Positions 21,726 through 33,003 of a stretch of 64,000 nt of DNA are shown here, piece by piece. The stretch is from Phaeoceros laevis (lineage: Eukaryota; Anthocerotophyta; Anthocerotopsida; Notothyladales). A program made the position numbers and the translations under genes. The notes beneath the pieces were generated by a model, which was not told where the DNA came from, ran no database searches, and worked only from the letters and a program-made list of their open reading frames with translations. Where the stretch lies: NCBI GenBank assembly GCA_049999765.1, contig JBNGIQ010009468.1, positions 61,838-125,837 of the forward strand, written 5' to 3'. Positions within the stretch are counted from its first letter, which is position 1, and each line of letters begins with the position of its first letter.

Positions 21726-24700
21726 ACTGCTCAACCGGGGTGTTATATCCGTTACCTCGTACATTACAACCGTATGTACGAGCTAACGGGTGTGTTAAAA
21801 CAAAGCTTAACAGCGACGGTGGGAGGTATCGTACCTCCCCCGGCTGCCACCCGCCTTGCTACCTGTCCGCGCCCGGAATCAGGAAAAAGCCACACTGCAG
21901 CCTTTTTCAAAATCTCTCCCCCACCACGGAGAACGGTCATACAGTACACAGTATCAACCTCTAAACAGTATATACAGTAAACTAAACGCAAGCGTGGATC
22001 CCCCGGCGCCGTTGTTGCGGTCCCACTGCCTAGTTAAGGCTTATACCACGCAATCCTGCGAAGCCAAGGTGCATGCAAGTAGGTAGTAGGTGGTCGTCGG
22101 CCGTGTAACCCACAAATTTTTTTTGTGTCGGAATCTGCTCTTCCTTCCACCTGGCGCCCGCCCCAAACACGCCTTGACCTAGGACGGAACGGTGCCGCTC
22201 AAACCCGTCCCATTACATGCATTCATTCATTCGTTCATTGACCCGGACCAGGACCTGGACCCAAGCGCGCGTGCCCACATCCGCCCCGACCCGAGACCCG
22301 ACCCGACCCGACCCGGTCCTCCATTGTCAACGGAACCGCGGCACTACCCGGGCGGTGAGGTACCCGGGCCCGGCGGCTTGAATCCCGGGTGGGCCATCGG
22401 ACAACGGAACGGAACGGGGGCCAGATCGTGATTTGCGCTGCAGTTATTAGCCGTTCCACCGCGGGCCGTACCGCGTATATACGTGCGTCGCGTCGGGTCG
22501 GGCTGGTACTGTACGTGCAGGCGTGCCACTGCCGCCCAGGATGTGAGCCGTTGCAACTTGCAGCCTGTCTGGTGGGCATCCGTGTTTCGCCGGCCCTCTA
22601 CTCTACCTAGAACGTACAGTACGCCGGTACTGTAAGTGTGACCGGCGTGAGAGGTGACCGGCGCCAATGGGTGTCACTTCACCACCTACTCCCCGGCCAG
22701 GCCAGCTTGAACGGACCCCGTTGTGAAGCTGGTCAAACCGTTGGTCAAGTCCGTCCTTCCCCAAGAGTTGGCCAAAGACATGCAATATTGCAAGTTTTCC
22801 CCAGATTGTGGGAGGCGGGTGGCTTTTTGAATCGCAGCACATTTTGCGGCGGCGTCAGCCGGTGCGTGGCGCCCAGGTGGCACCGCTCGCGAGCGTGTAC
22901 AGTGTACAACAGTGGTGTATGTGGCGTATGTGTGTAGTCGGTCACCGGTCTCTTCAACGGTATCATCGGAGGAGTCGTTTGGTGGAGCCGCAAACAACAG
23001 TAGTCGCTGCTTTGCGGGTTGCCTGGTGACGAATGGGACGTTTTAACTGTACGGAGCCCACCTGCTCAGCCGGTTGCCTGTAAGGAGGGATTAAGGGAGA
23101 GTTCCTTACTTAGTCCCAGAAAGGCTTATAGTAACAGGGGTGGCTCAAGGGAAAAGCGGAAGGATATGAGGGCACCACCGGAATTATAGACGGACAAGTA
23201 AAGCATAGACAGACAAGGTGAATCTTTGGAGAGATTGAGAGCCGCCTGCGCCCTCGTGTAGGTGGCTACAGGTGGCCGGCTCCCGGCTACAGGCGGCTGG
23301 GAGGGGCAAATAATCGGCCAGGTGGACGATGACAGTACTTGCGAGGGAGAATAAAAATATAAACGTCGTCATTGCCGAGTAAGCCGCGGGGCAAGCGCGA
23401 GGGGCGTGATGACAAAACCTGAGAGGTTCTTGGCGACTTCACAAAAATGGGAGACACCGCAAAGGACACGCACTGTTGGTCCCTCCTACGCTCCGATACC
23501 CTCCCTTCCCGCAGCTTGTGAGGTGAACAACACGAAGAATAGCAATGTAGCAACGTGCTGGTATCTGGCCTAACCTTTTTGTGTGCAATGTTGCATCTCT
23601 TTTCTTCCTCCGGAAGCAACCGGCTGCCTTCACTCTCCCGTCTCATGCATCACCGGCCAACCTACCAACTTGGAGATGAATACTGTGACATGGAAATAGC
23701 TTGGCCTATTTCGCCAAGTGTCAAAAATAGGTAATTCTTGCGGTTGTGAATCTTGTGATGACGAACCATGAGGGAGTGTTGCGACAAATCACATCCATCC
23801 ACGGCGGATGCACTCAGATCCGGGACGTACAACTCCGCACCGGTGTGGTAGCCGTTGGATGAATTATTCTATTGAGCCTTGCTGATGCAGGATACACTAC
23901 TGTACGTGAGGCGCGTAGCGTAGCTATAATAAGCAACGGAAGCCCGAAAGCGAAGAGGAGCTTTCCCATTTGTCCGTGGGAGGCGCCGCAGCCGTCCGCC
24001 CATCCAGCGCTAAGCGGTCCCGCCTCTCTCGGGATTCACAGCACACCCTTGTCAGTTGCGCCACGCGCAAGCCTGGGCGCGTCCCGCCCCCGCACAGTCG
24101 GTCAGTCGGCCCTCCCTTCTTTATCGGATCGGATCGTGCTTTTTCTGAGCCGCCTCTCCTCCCTACTTCCGCCATCGTCCCAGTATAGCTTTGCCTGCCT
24201 TGCACCTTTTTCTGTCTTGTGTTTAGAAGCTTACAAGTGAGATTAATCAACAGCACTCGGCAGCAGCACTGACGGGTGACGAGATTAGAGTGCAGGTGTT
24301 GCGCTGTGGGGGCGTTTGTGACATTTGCTTATAAAGGGCTGAGAGCAGGAGGCGTTGTTCAACAGCCGTGGCCGTGGAAGACAGGAGGAAACCTTCTCCT
24401 CTGCTTGTTGGCCAGCTAGAGAGATAGCTCCAAATTCTCTGCTTCTGCCGCCGCCAGCTCAATCCGTTTGTTTCTGTGCAGTCTGTGCGGTCCTCGAGAA
24501 AAGAAAAAAGCAAGCAGCAACAAAAAGATAGCTTCCTCACCTGACTTGGATCTTTTGACCTGTGGTAACGTCGCCCTTGTGGCTCCCCAATGTGGAAGGA
24601 ACAGTGTTCCGCTGTTCTGTCTGGGTGGGTGTGCACACACTCTATGCCACACACACACACCTGTGGAGTGACTCGTTGTCCAAGCGTTAAAAGGAGGGCC

Positions 24701-25074
24701 TCGATAGAGTGACACCAGCAAGGCTACGAGCCAAAAGGAACAAACCAAAGGGCCCACAGGGCAGCAGAAAGAAAAGCATATCCAAGCTGGGCATGTAAAT
24801 ATAGATTGGCCAGCGCCCACAGGTCACAGCCTCGGCTTGGGGGGGAGGTATGTCACTGTAAGTGTGCCTGTTGGTGCATGGAAAGAAGAATATCTGATGG
24901 ATGCATGGGCACCTATCGTCATCAAAAAGGGCAAAAAGTCCTCCAATGGCAGGAACACTACAAGTTACAAAACTAGGAGACTATTTGTCAGGCCTTGTGG
25001 AAGCAACCTTTGTGCCATGGCACTGCCTGGACCTGAAGGTGAACTGGAAAGGCAACGTTAAAATATCAAGCTGG
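21726..25074. other. Gene-poor GC-rich intergenic stretch, 3.3 kb
   Basis: Nothing coding is supported. It contains a short CGACC-type tandem run at about 22285-22315 and many CCGG/GTAC-rich segments near 22300-22700. A CA-rich microsatellite with CACACACACAC lies near 24650. The base composition differs from the AT-rich regions elsewhere, so it may hold distal promoter sequence or a degraded element. No RNA gene was recognised. Confidence 0.45.
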
Positions 25075-27090
25075 TCATAGAGAAGAGTATTTGTTGATGA
25101 TCTTCAGAGGTGGTGAGGAAGCCTGGACAGCAGATGTTCCATAAAGGTCGTACCTACGGTGCTGCAGTGCAGACACAAGTGGAGGAAAGAAGGTGGGTTC
25201 GTCAGAAAACATCTCATTGTCCCGGATAAGCTCCGGAGAGGACAGGGGAAGTATTATCCAGCATCAGGTTTTTTCAAGGAGCTGGGAGCTGCTGGCACGT
25301 CATGATGTCCACCCACCTGTTGAATTGGCATTCGTGACCTCACCGAATCCAGTAACTCGAGGTCAATCTCCGCCACGGCGATTCCTGTTGCTAGTTTGTC
25401 TGAACGCAAACCACAGACTGATTACTGCACTGTGGGGGGTAAGGAAGCAGGCACACATAGATTCAGCTCATAGTGACAAGATGTGCACCTTCAACACGAG
25501 CGACTACAGTGCCCCAAGGGTCTACGATCATCGCGTCTCCATAGCTCTCTCTCCGTTCGTTGTGTACACCAGCCTGGGCTGCTGCAAGAACCTGCAGCTC
25601 GTTCCAAGTCTCTCATGACTGAATCATCGCAAACCAGATAGGACTGTTGAAGTTATGAAAAAAGGGACACCAGCAGTTTCATCAAAGCTTGACAACATGG
25701 GTTGATAACAGCTTGACAATGTCGATTGACAACAGTTTCACAGCTTACATAACACTGTGTTTCGACTGCACGTGCACGGAGCAGTATTTCCCAATGCGCC
25801 TCGCCGGTTCTCTTTGTGAATGCTGATGGCACCAGCAACAGCTGCACAAAATTCCACAGCTCGGGGTGGACCACCAGAAAATATACACTCAATCGCTGGT
25901 GAGGTTTCTTTTGAAAACCGAAGGAGGGAAGCAAGTTGACAGTAAGAATCACCTGAGCATGCTCCAGGAATCTCAGTCGTTGGTACAGCTCCGGGAATCT
26001 CAAATCATAGCATACTGTTAGCCCCAGACGTCCGGCTGGACTGTCAGCTACTACCACCTCTGCCCCTGGAGGACAACATCGTGTCAAAGGTGTTGAGCAG
26101 CAGGCAGGATAATAGCCTGGACACACTTGCCGTTCGTAACATCTACGACCACTGCAAACAGTGTGGTCGACATCTTGCAACAAAGCAGACATAAGCACGT
26201 TGTAGTACCTGGTGATGTAGATCGGCTTTCCTTCAGAACAGGACCTCCTTGGACATCGACATCAAATCTGCCCCAACGTCAAGGTGGCTGGTTGGTTTCT
26301 GACAGCCGGATTTGCGGCACACTTCTGACTGATAGCACTCTCAACTCATTCACTTCAGCTTACAGGTGAATCTTGCGGTAACATGACCTAACAGTGCCGG
26401 CATCATCAAGAAGGACGTGGGTGTTGAAGATATGGTTGTCATCGGGACCACTTTCCTGAAAACCACCCAAAGCTAACCAGATTCCAGCTTCTCTGCTTAC
26501 ACACCATGCGCACCAGAAATTTACAGGGTGCCACAAGCCACATTGTTTCTGTAGGAGAACCATTGACGGAGGACTAGAGACATACCTTGCGAGGGACTGG
26601 TAACGCTGGATGATAGGTCCGCTTAAGGGCTCTGCAATGCCTAGGGCCTCCCCTTCCTTGGATCCTATAAATGAAAAGCATTCTGGGAGACTTAAGAGCT
26701 TCACCCCTTGCGCAACAGCATCCTGCCCTGCCACCACCAGCTCTATCAAGCACACCCTCGGAAAGCATGCAGCTGGATGCATCCAAATTCTCATTACCAA
26801 TAGACAATAACCTGGACAAGCCGAGAACAAGTCCGAAAATTGGTGTCTGTGTTGGAGCAGGCAGTCATCTGTCCGACCGCAACCTTCACTCGTCTTTGAG
26901 TAGGAGCCACATCATTCGCCATAGTCGGGCTGCTGAACACCCTCGCGCGCTGGCGTCTAGGAGACGAAGTCGAATGCCTTCTCGGCAAATCTGGCAGCTT
27001 GAAGAGATTTCTCGAGAAGTACCAAGCTGGCTTCACGGTTCCTGACAGAACAGCGCCATGTACCGGCAGCAACCTCAGGACCTGAGTCAT
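25075..27090 (-). CDS. Deaminated glutathione amidase (NIT1-type nitrilase), organelle-type leader
   Basis: Metabolite-repair enzyme that hydrolyses deaminated glutathione. Nine exons join in phase downward: 26812-27090, 26586-26722, 26364-26492, 26209-26267, 25953-26065, 25749-25841, 25489-25591, 25317-25399, 25075-25161. The nitrilase triad is visible: Glu in [12 protein letters not shown], Lys in [12 protein letters not shown] and Cys in [13 protein letters not shown]. Further hallmarks are [38 protein letters not shown] and the end QQHRRYDL. The loop between Lys and Cys and the HRRYDL end fit NIT1 rather than omega-amidase (NIT2). The first 55 residues are rich in Arg, Ser and Leu and may target mitochondria or plastids; a second Met (in [11 protein letters not shown]) would give a cytosolic form. 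The gene is divergent from the methyltransferase, with 157 bp between start codons. Confidence 0.88.
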
Positions 27091-27247
27091 GCGGGTCTGA
27101 TGAGACTCTGATTCGGTGAACGTCGAGGTTTCAGAATGTAAGGTATAAAGGTGCTCGGATTACAAAAGCCCCGTGGAATCTGTTATTTCAGACTGGAAGT
27201 TAGCTTGCTATCACATTGTCGTGGTGGGGCCGTTTGGCTCAGCTGCA
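27091..27247. promoter_or_regulatory. Shared intergenic promoter of divergent gene pair
   Basis: Only 157 bp separate the start codons of the amidase (minus strand) and the methyltransferase (plus strand). Both leaders and core promoters must lie in this interval or overlap the first exons, unless leader introns extend further. No clear TATA box is seen; ATAAAG at 27145 is the closest match. Confidence 0.5.
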
Positions 27248-29290
27248 ATGGCCGCATCCACAATCCAAGCTGGAATGTCTTCCTGCAGTGCCTGTCTTGG
27301 AGATGTGTGGGCACATTGCCAGAGGTCCCTCCCATCGGCAATTCTGGGACGAAAGGTTGTATCGCCCAACGTGGGAGTGATTCTGGCAAAATGGGACATG
27401 CACAGGGATTGCAGCCATGGTCGAAGTGCCAGAATGCAGCTGGCCACTGGGGTGGAAACAAGTGCCATCACTAGCACTGGTCAGCGGCTATACGAACTTC
27501 CTGAGTACGCAGAAGGCGAGCTGGATCATCCCAGATGGGCAGGAAATGACCCACTTGCAAGGCTTGTTAGTGCTCTCATCTCGTTCAAGCCCCTGTTTGA
27601 CCTCATGAAACCCATGGCTCGCAACGTTCTCATCAAGTGAGCCATCTAGGACCCCTTAATCCTGTCTCAGTGGCATAATGGATTTTTGTATCCGAAGTGT
27701 AAAAATCCTGCAAGCAAGTTACTCTGACTGCAATGCAGAACCGCAGAGGAGAATGGGATTCCCTGGAGGAAAATGTCTGCTGACATTTTGGCATCAGAGG
27801 AGGTTATCAAAGAAAAGGAGCTTCTTGAGGACAAGGCTCTTGTCTATCCTGACTGTAAGCTCTGCCTCACCTGTGTACATTTTGATAGTGCGTGTTACCT
27901 TTGGTGCTTCTTCTACTTATTTTTTTCCTTTTCCAGACTACCTCAAGGAGTTTCATGCATACGAATCTGGCAATCTCTCCTGGCTGGTGCGTCTTGTCGC
28001 CAAATATCTCTAGATGTAGGGATGGGGACATGTCCATTCCGAGCTCATAGTTAGTGAATCTTTTGTTTAATAACGGGAGGTGAGGTAATCTTTGATGATG
28101 ACACAATTGATGACATGGCAGGGAATTGCTGTTGTGGTAGCAGGCAGCTTCCGAGGTAGAACAAGCAACCATGTCCATGGTTCGTCGAGCAATTCCATCA
28201 GCAAAGTCTGTGGAGGAGGCTTCTGAGATTCTTCGAGGAGGCTGGTTCAAAGCAGTTATGAATCATCATGTTCAGCATTCTGAAAGTGACGTGCTAGCTA
28301 TTCTGGACATTGGCTGCGCTACTGGGAACTCAACAAGATATCTAGCAGAAAAATTTCCGGATGCAGATGTTACAGTAAGTTGACTGACAATTGTGATGAT
28401 GGATGTCAGACCTGCTGAGAAAACTTGGATGCTTACAAGGTTTCTTCCCACAACCCGTTTACAGCTGTATGCGAGCATGTCGGATAACATGTTGCAAATT
28501 TGTTGGCAGGGTTTGGACCTATCCCCCTACTTTGTTGCTGTTGCACAACACCTGGACAAGCAAAAGGCTGCAAAGAATGGGACTAGGAGAAAACCTATAC
28601 GTTGGATGCATGCAAAGGGGGAAGACACAGGTCTTCCATCAGCAAGCTTCGACCTTGTCTCTTTGTCTTATGTGGTGGGCAGCAATTGCTCTTTGTAATG
28701 TACAAGGTTACTTCAGTCATCAACCAAGAGAAAGTCAATTGAGTGGTGTTCCTGGTCTCGTTGGGTTGCTGAAGGTACATGAATGCCCACCCGAGGCAAT
28801 ACGAGATTTGCTGAAGGAAGCCCGAAGGCTTTTGAGACCAGGTGGTACCATTGCCATCACAGATAACTCGGTAAGTCGGCTCTCTTGTCCAATTTGGTTT
28901 TATTCCCTTAGCTCCCATTGCAACTTTACTGGCAACACTTCATCGGTATCTGATCAAAGCTGTTGTCTTGCATGCCAGCCAAAATCCAAAATAATACAGG
29001 TATCAAACTTTTAGCCCTTTCTTCCCTTTTCTTGTCATATATTAGCACTTTCCTAGCGTGGTTTCTTTGTGAACCTTAGAAAATTGCTCATCACCAACGT
29101 ATCAATGTTGTTGTTTTTGAAGGATTTGCCGCCTATCCTCTTCACTCTGATGAAGTCCACAGAGCCATGGGCAGACGAATACTACATGTTCAACCTGGAG
29201 GGAGCTATGCAGCAGACTGGATTCTTGAATGTTGAGTCCCGCTTAACGGATCCCCGACACCGGACGGCCACAGGCTCTGCACCATCCTAG
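27248..29290 (+). CDS. Class I SAM-dependent methyltransferase, uncharacterised plant family
   Basis: Eight exons join in phase: 27248-27636, 27739-27854, 27937-27986, 28141-28374, 28510-28674, 28775-28870, 28979-28999, 29123-29290, giving 412 residues. Exon 7 is a 21-nt microexon encoding PKSKIIQ. The SAM-binding motif I is ILDIGCATGNSTRYLAEKFP and is followed by VTGLDLSPYFVAVAQ. Motif II/III regions are GEDTGLPSASFDLVSLSYV and EARRLLRPGGTIAITDNS. The C-terminus reads FTLMKSTEPWADEYYMFNLE and LTDPRHRTATGSAPS. The methyl acceptor is unknown. The N-terminal 130 residues lack a recognised domain and may include a plastid leader. Family membership is clear from the Rossmann motifs; closer identification would be a guess. 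Confidence 0.87.
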
Positions 29291-29569
29291 GTCTGCTCGT
29301 TTTCCTCGGCTCTACAGGAGTGGCAACTGACCATGGCTACCGAACCGACCGGTGAAGTTCTTTCAAGCGCATATCAGTTTAGTCAGATCTTGGGTTCTGC
29401 TGCAGTATTTTCAAACCATAACTGGTGAATATTAGTTGCCTTTCAAATGATGGAGAGTTTTTGAAATTACCGTTCTGAGCAGTTCACAGTTCTTTTGGGC
29501 ATCGGGGTTCCCCACAAGGTCAATATTCTCGCCAGAAGTTGATAAGCATCAAACTTCGACAATGTGGCC

Positions 29570-30375
29570 ATATTCAAGACCTACAACAATTATCAAAACC
29601 CTTGTGTCTATCACACTTGCCACTGCACAGAGTCATCGGCAGCGACAGCCAGCAGTCTGAAAGTAGAGAGACTGTGTCGACTGGTATGGTTTCAGATTTC
29701 CCAACAAGGTCGGATATTCTATAAATACTTGCTAAGCTGATATCAAGTTTTATATATTTGGCAATTATTATGACCTACAACACTTAGCCAGACTCTTCAG
29801 TGTATCACCGAGCACTTGCCACTGCACACTATGATTTCGCTTGTGGAAAAGGTCATCAGCAGCCCAAGCCTGGAAGAAAAGAGGCTGTGTCAAACTATCC
29901 AATGAGCTTGCCGGAATTACAGAATCTTCCGAACGTTTTTGTCGACTGCGGAATAAATTGGAACCTTCTCTTAACGACATTGTGGAACTTATCATACTTC
30001 TCACTGCACACTACCAGTGCAAAGAAACCTGGCAAAGTTGCACCATTGCTATAGGAAGACGATATAGCGCGACAGCCAGCAGTCTCCCTCTGAAACAAGA
30101 GCTCTGCCAAAAGGCCGTGTCAAGCTATGACAGTAGCTTGCCGCCATGCAACCTGAATCTTCCACCTCTTTGTAGAGGCCAATGGACCTTCTGTGTTGTC
30201 GAGTTGTGCAGCTTATCATACTTCTCACTGCACACTGCGAGTGCAGAGAAACCTGGCAAAGTTGCAGTTTTGCTTTTGGAAGAGTGCATAGCGGCACAGC
30301 CAGCAGTCTCCTCTGAAACAAGAGCTCTGCCGAAGGGCTGTGTCAAGCTATAGCAGTAGCTTGCCGCAACTATCA
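29570..30375. repeat. Diverged tandem repeats, 224-bp period
   Basis: Two similar blocks begin near 29991 and 30215 with ATCATACTTCTCACTGCACA. Both run through GAGAAACCTGGCAAAGTTGCA-like sequence, CAGCCAGCAGTCTC, GAAACAAGAGCTCTGCC and GTGTCAAGCTAT to AGTAGCTTGCCGC. Weaker partial copies of the same words lie near 29600-29680 and 29805-29900. All are noncoding, between the methyltransferase and the GRAS gene. Confidence 0.8.
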
Positions 30376-30652
30376 AAAGACGCCTTCCGCAGTTCTGGTA
30401 GAGGCTGTGCAGCAAAATGTCTGATGAACTAGCTCAACTGAATAGCCATGCAGCAGAGAATGGACCCAACCAGCCTGGTATCACGAAGTCACACAACCAT
30501 ACAACACACACCACACTCCACAAGGCAAGAAGCCATAGGTTTGTGACAGTATACAACTGTTCTTTGATTGTTCCATCAAATTTGGAAACAAAGAACTCAC
30601 GAAACATGTTTCTAAATGCTAATGGGTTCTCTAGTCAAAGAATAAGGCCCTC

Positions 30653-32374
30653 TCAAGGGGCAGGTTGCCATGCTGCCAAAGCCAGCTGAGTTCTGTCTTT
30701 CCAGCCCATGAGCAACCATCCGTTGTCATGGGCAATACCCCAACTCTTCTGAAAATCAGAGAAGATTTCACGCGTACTCTGGAACCTGAGCTGATCCACG
30801 GGCATCTGCTGGAAACCAGAGAGGACTAATCTTTGCTGCCACTGCAAGTGAGTTTCATGCCTTTCCATTCTGTCCGTTCCCTCACAAGCAACAACATTCA
30901 ATACCTCTCGCCCTAAAATCTCAGTCTCTACCAGAAGTCTGTCAGTGTTGTCCCTAGGGATAGTGCAGTCAAGAGAATCGAAGTAGGCATAATAGTGAGG
31001 GATGGCCTCGCGAAACCTGGGTATGAACTCCGGCATGTTGAAAGCGGCGCTGATGACCCCCGTCACTACGACCCTAGGGCTCATGCTCCGTATCCTTTGT
31101 AGGATTGCCATCCTCGGATTTGAGGGCATTACACTGTCGTCCAGCAGATGCCGAAGCCTAAACATGACGGAAACAGCAAGCACCTCATCCAGCTGCAGAC
31201 CTAAGCTCGAAATCTGCACATTCTCCCACCTGTCCGCAAAGCCTCTATACTCGAAGCAAAGTCCCAAACTGGCAGCGAAGCGACCTAGCCTGCGTCCCGT
31301 TTCGGTAACCCTTTTATCAGGGTTCCGGCCGGGCTGAGGGAAATCAATGCCGGTGATGCGAAGCCTTGGAGCGCCGCCTGGCCGGTTAGCAAGAGCTTGC
31401 ATGAAGCTAGGCCATTGGAGGCCATCGATTCCGTAGTCGATGATGTGCACCTGCTTGGCTCCTTCAAATATATCAAGAAGAATACTGTTGGCATAATGGT
31501 GTGCCGATTTGTGGAAGGGGCATTTCGACATGATGTATTGGTAGGCCTTCACATTCTCGAAGGTCGACATTCGCTCTTTCTTGATGGCAGTGTACACTGC
31601 TGCACCTGTCCCACAGAGCCGGGCCTCTAAGGCTTCCGCGAAGTAGTGAGCCATGCGTTGCAGACCAGAGCCGTAGGACGATGAGGCAGCGCGTACCTCG
31701 CGTACCAGCACCTTGGCATTCACATCATTTGCAGAAACTGCCTGTGCACATTCCATAAGCAGGACAGCGAGCTGAGCCAAAGATTCTGGTTCAGAACCCT
31801 TTGCCTGCCCTGTGTCTGCACCTTGGGAAGGGCCGGCGGACCTTTGCACTTGCTTAGAAGGTGGACTGTCAACTTGGTAGGCTTGGGCTTGAGAAGCCCA
31901 TGCACTATGTCCTTCATTGAGCCCTGGCCGAGGGGTGCGCAGCAGTGAAGATACCCAGCCATCTACGGGAGATTGAGTCCCCATGGGGGTGCGACCTGCG
32001 GCAGCACCAAGCAGCTCCGCAAGATCATTGTGGATGACCTGGTAGGCAAGCAAATCTGTGGTCATGTAAGTCTCTGCATCCAGTGCCTGCTCATTCAACA
32101 CCTGTGCGAAGTAGTCCAGAGTTGGATCGTGTCCCTGCTGCCCGGATGGCAACGTCGGGACTCCCACATAGTTCTCTCTCTCGCCTGCCGGACTGAACAG
32201 CAAATTTTCAGCAACACTGGAAGGGGAGTCGAGATTCCTTGACACAGAAGCAGAATGAGCCCCTGGGACAGCTTGAGATTTGTTGGCGGAAGCAGAATTC
32301 TTTGAGGCCTTGAGCTTCTGTGTGTGCAGCCACGCCTGGTGCAGCTGGTGCGTAAGTGAAGGCCGCTCAGACAT
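30653..32374 (-). CDS. GRAS transcription regulator, LISCL (SCL9/SCL14-like) type
   Basis: Nuclear transcription co-regulator. Single exon; the ATG at 32374 (MSERPSLTHQLHQAW) is chosen because upstream in-frame sequence lacks ATG, giving 573 residues. The variable N-terminal 200 residues are Gln/Ser-rich. GRAS motifs follow in order: LHR I with LAQLAVLLMECAQAV, VHIID as AKQVHIIDYGIDGLQWPSFM, LHR II with RVTETGRRLGRFAASLGL, PFYRE-like NMPEFIPRFREAIPHYYAYF, and SAW as WGIAHDNGWLLMGWKDRTQL with a final Trp. The motif GIDGLQWPSFMQAL and LRITGIDFPQPG are diagnostic of the LISCL branch, linked to stress and detoxification responses with TGA factors. VHIID, PFYRE and SAW all appear intact, so it is likely functional. 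The terminal ALAAWQPAP is slightly longer than usual. Confidence 0.92.
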   Translation of the reverse strand: MSERPSLTHQLHQAWLHTQKLKASKNSASANKSQAVPGAHSASVSRNLDSPSSVAENLLFSPAGERENYVGVPTLPSGQQGHDPTLDYFAQVLNEQALDAETYMTTDLLAYQVIHNDLAELLGAAAGRTPMGTQSPVDGWVSSLLRTPRPGLNEGHSAWASQAQAYQVDSPPSKQVQRSAGPSQGADTGQAKGSEPESLAQLAVLLMECAQAVSANDVNAKVLVREVRAASSSYGSGLQRMAHYFAEALEARLCGTGAAVYTAIKKERMSTFENVKAYQYIMSKCPFHKSAHHYANSILLDIFEGAKQVHIIDYGIDGLQWPSFMQALANRPGGAPRLRITGIDFPQPGRNPDKRVTETGRRLGRFAASLGLCFEYRGFADRWENVQISSLGLQLDEVLAVSVMFRLRHLLDDSVMPSNPRMAILQRIRSMSPRVVVTGVISAAFNMPEFIPRFREAIPHYYAYFDSLDCTIPRDNTDRLLVETEILGREVLNVVACEGTDRMERHETHLQWQQRLVLSGFQQMPVDQLRFQSTREIFSDFQKSWGIAHDNGWLLMGWKDRTQLALAAWQPAP

Positions 32375-33003
32375 GTTGCTCACATTGTCGCAGGTGTCGC
32401 GTCCTACCACCTAATACAGGAGTCTGCTGCCGCCTCCTCCTCGATGCTCCGCTTCCTTGCTACTTCCTCCAGCCGTCTCGTGACTCCCGACTTGGATGAC
32501 TTCTCTACCCTCCTGCTTCTAGGATGTCTGTTCCCCCAAATCTTGTCAAGTATAAGTGAACGTGTGAACACATCAAACTTTTAAGATGGGAGGTGGGACC
32601 TTGTCGTGAGCTAATTGTCAGTCTGATGTCGGAGAGAGATTCCAAGCCTGCCATTCATGGACAAGACCAACCTAAAATGGCAAACTACTGGCGAATTGTG
32701 CTTTTTAGAATGGCTTTTGCAGAAGCTAGCGGGGCAAGCTGGCAAGCTGCGACAGGCAGCTGTACCAGAGTTGGAAGATATGGGTGTGTAGGAATGTAAC
32801 GCGTGGACTGACTCGTCCCGTTCTACTCTTTCTCACTCGATGTGGAAATGTGGAGAAACAAAATTGTGTACCAATAGTGTTATGACAGTAATATTGTACA
32901 TGTTCTGAATAGCCTCGATATCGAGATGTGTTTTGAGCCTACGAAGAAAGCCAACATTGCCTGCAGCCCACGCGCGCAGGTTACCAATTGCCTTTGTCCG
33001 TGG
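32375..33003. other. Intergenic, nothing recognised
   Basis: 5' flank of the GRAS gene and 3' flank of HCF101, both on the minus strand. No repeats or coding similarity were noticed. Confidence 0.5.

Noticed and set aside
21087-21980. Long plus-strand frame of 297 codons
   Set aside because: Low-complexity Pro/Ser/Leu sequence from CT-rich leader DNA; no domain, and no credible transcript on this strand.
24247-24820. Minus-strand Cys/Ser-rich frames
   Set aside because: Not similar to any family I know and placed in a microsatellite-bearing intergenic stretch; not enough to call a gene.
25193-25618. Plus-strand frame of 141 codons
   Set aside because: Antisense to the last exons of the amidase gene, where minus-strand splice sites and conserved motifs are clear.
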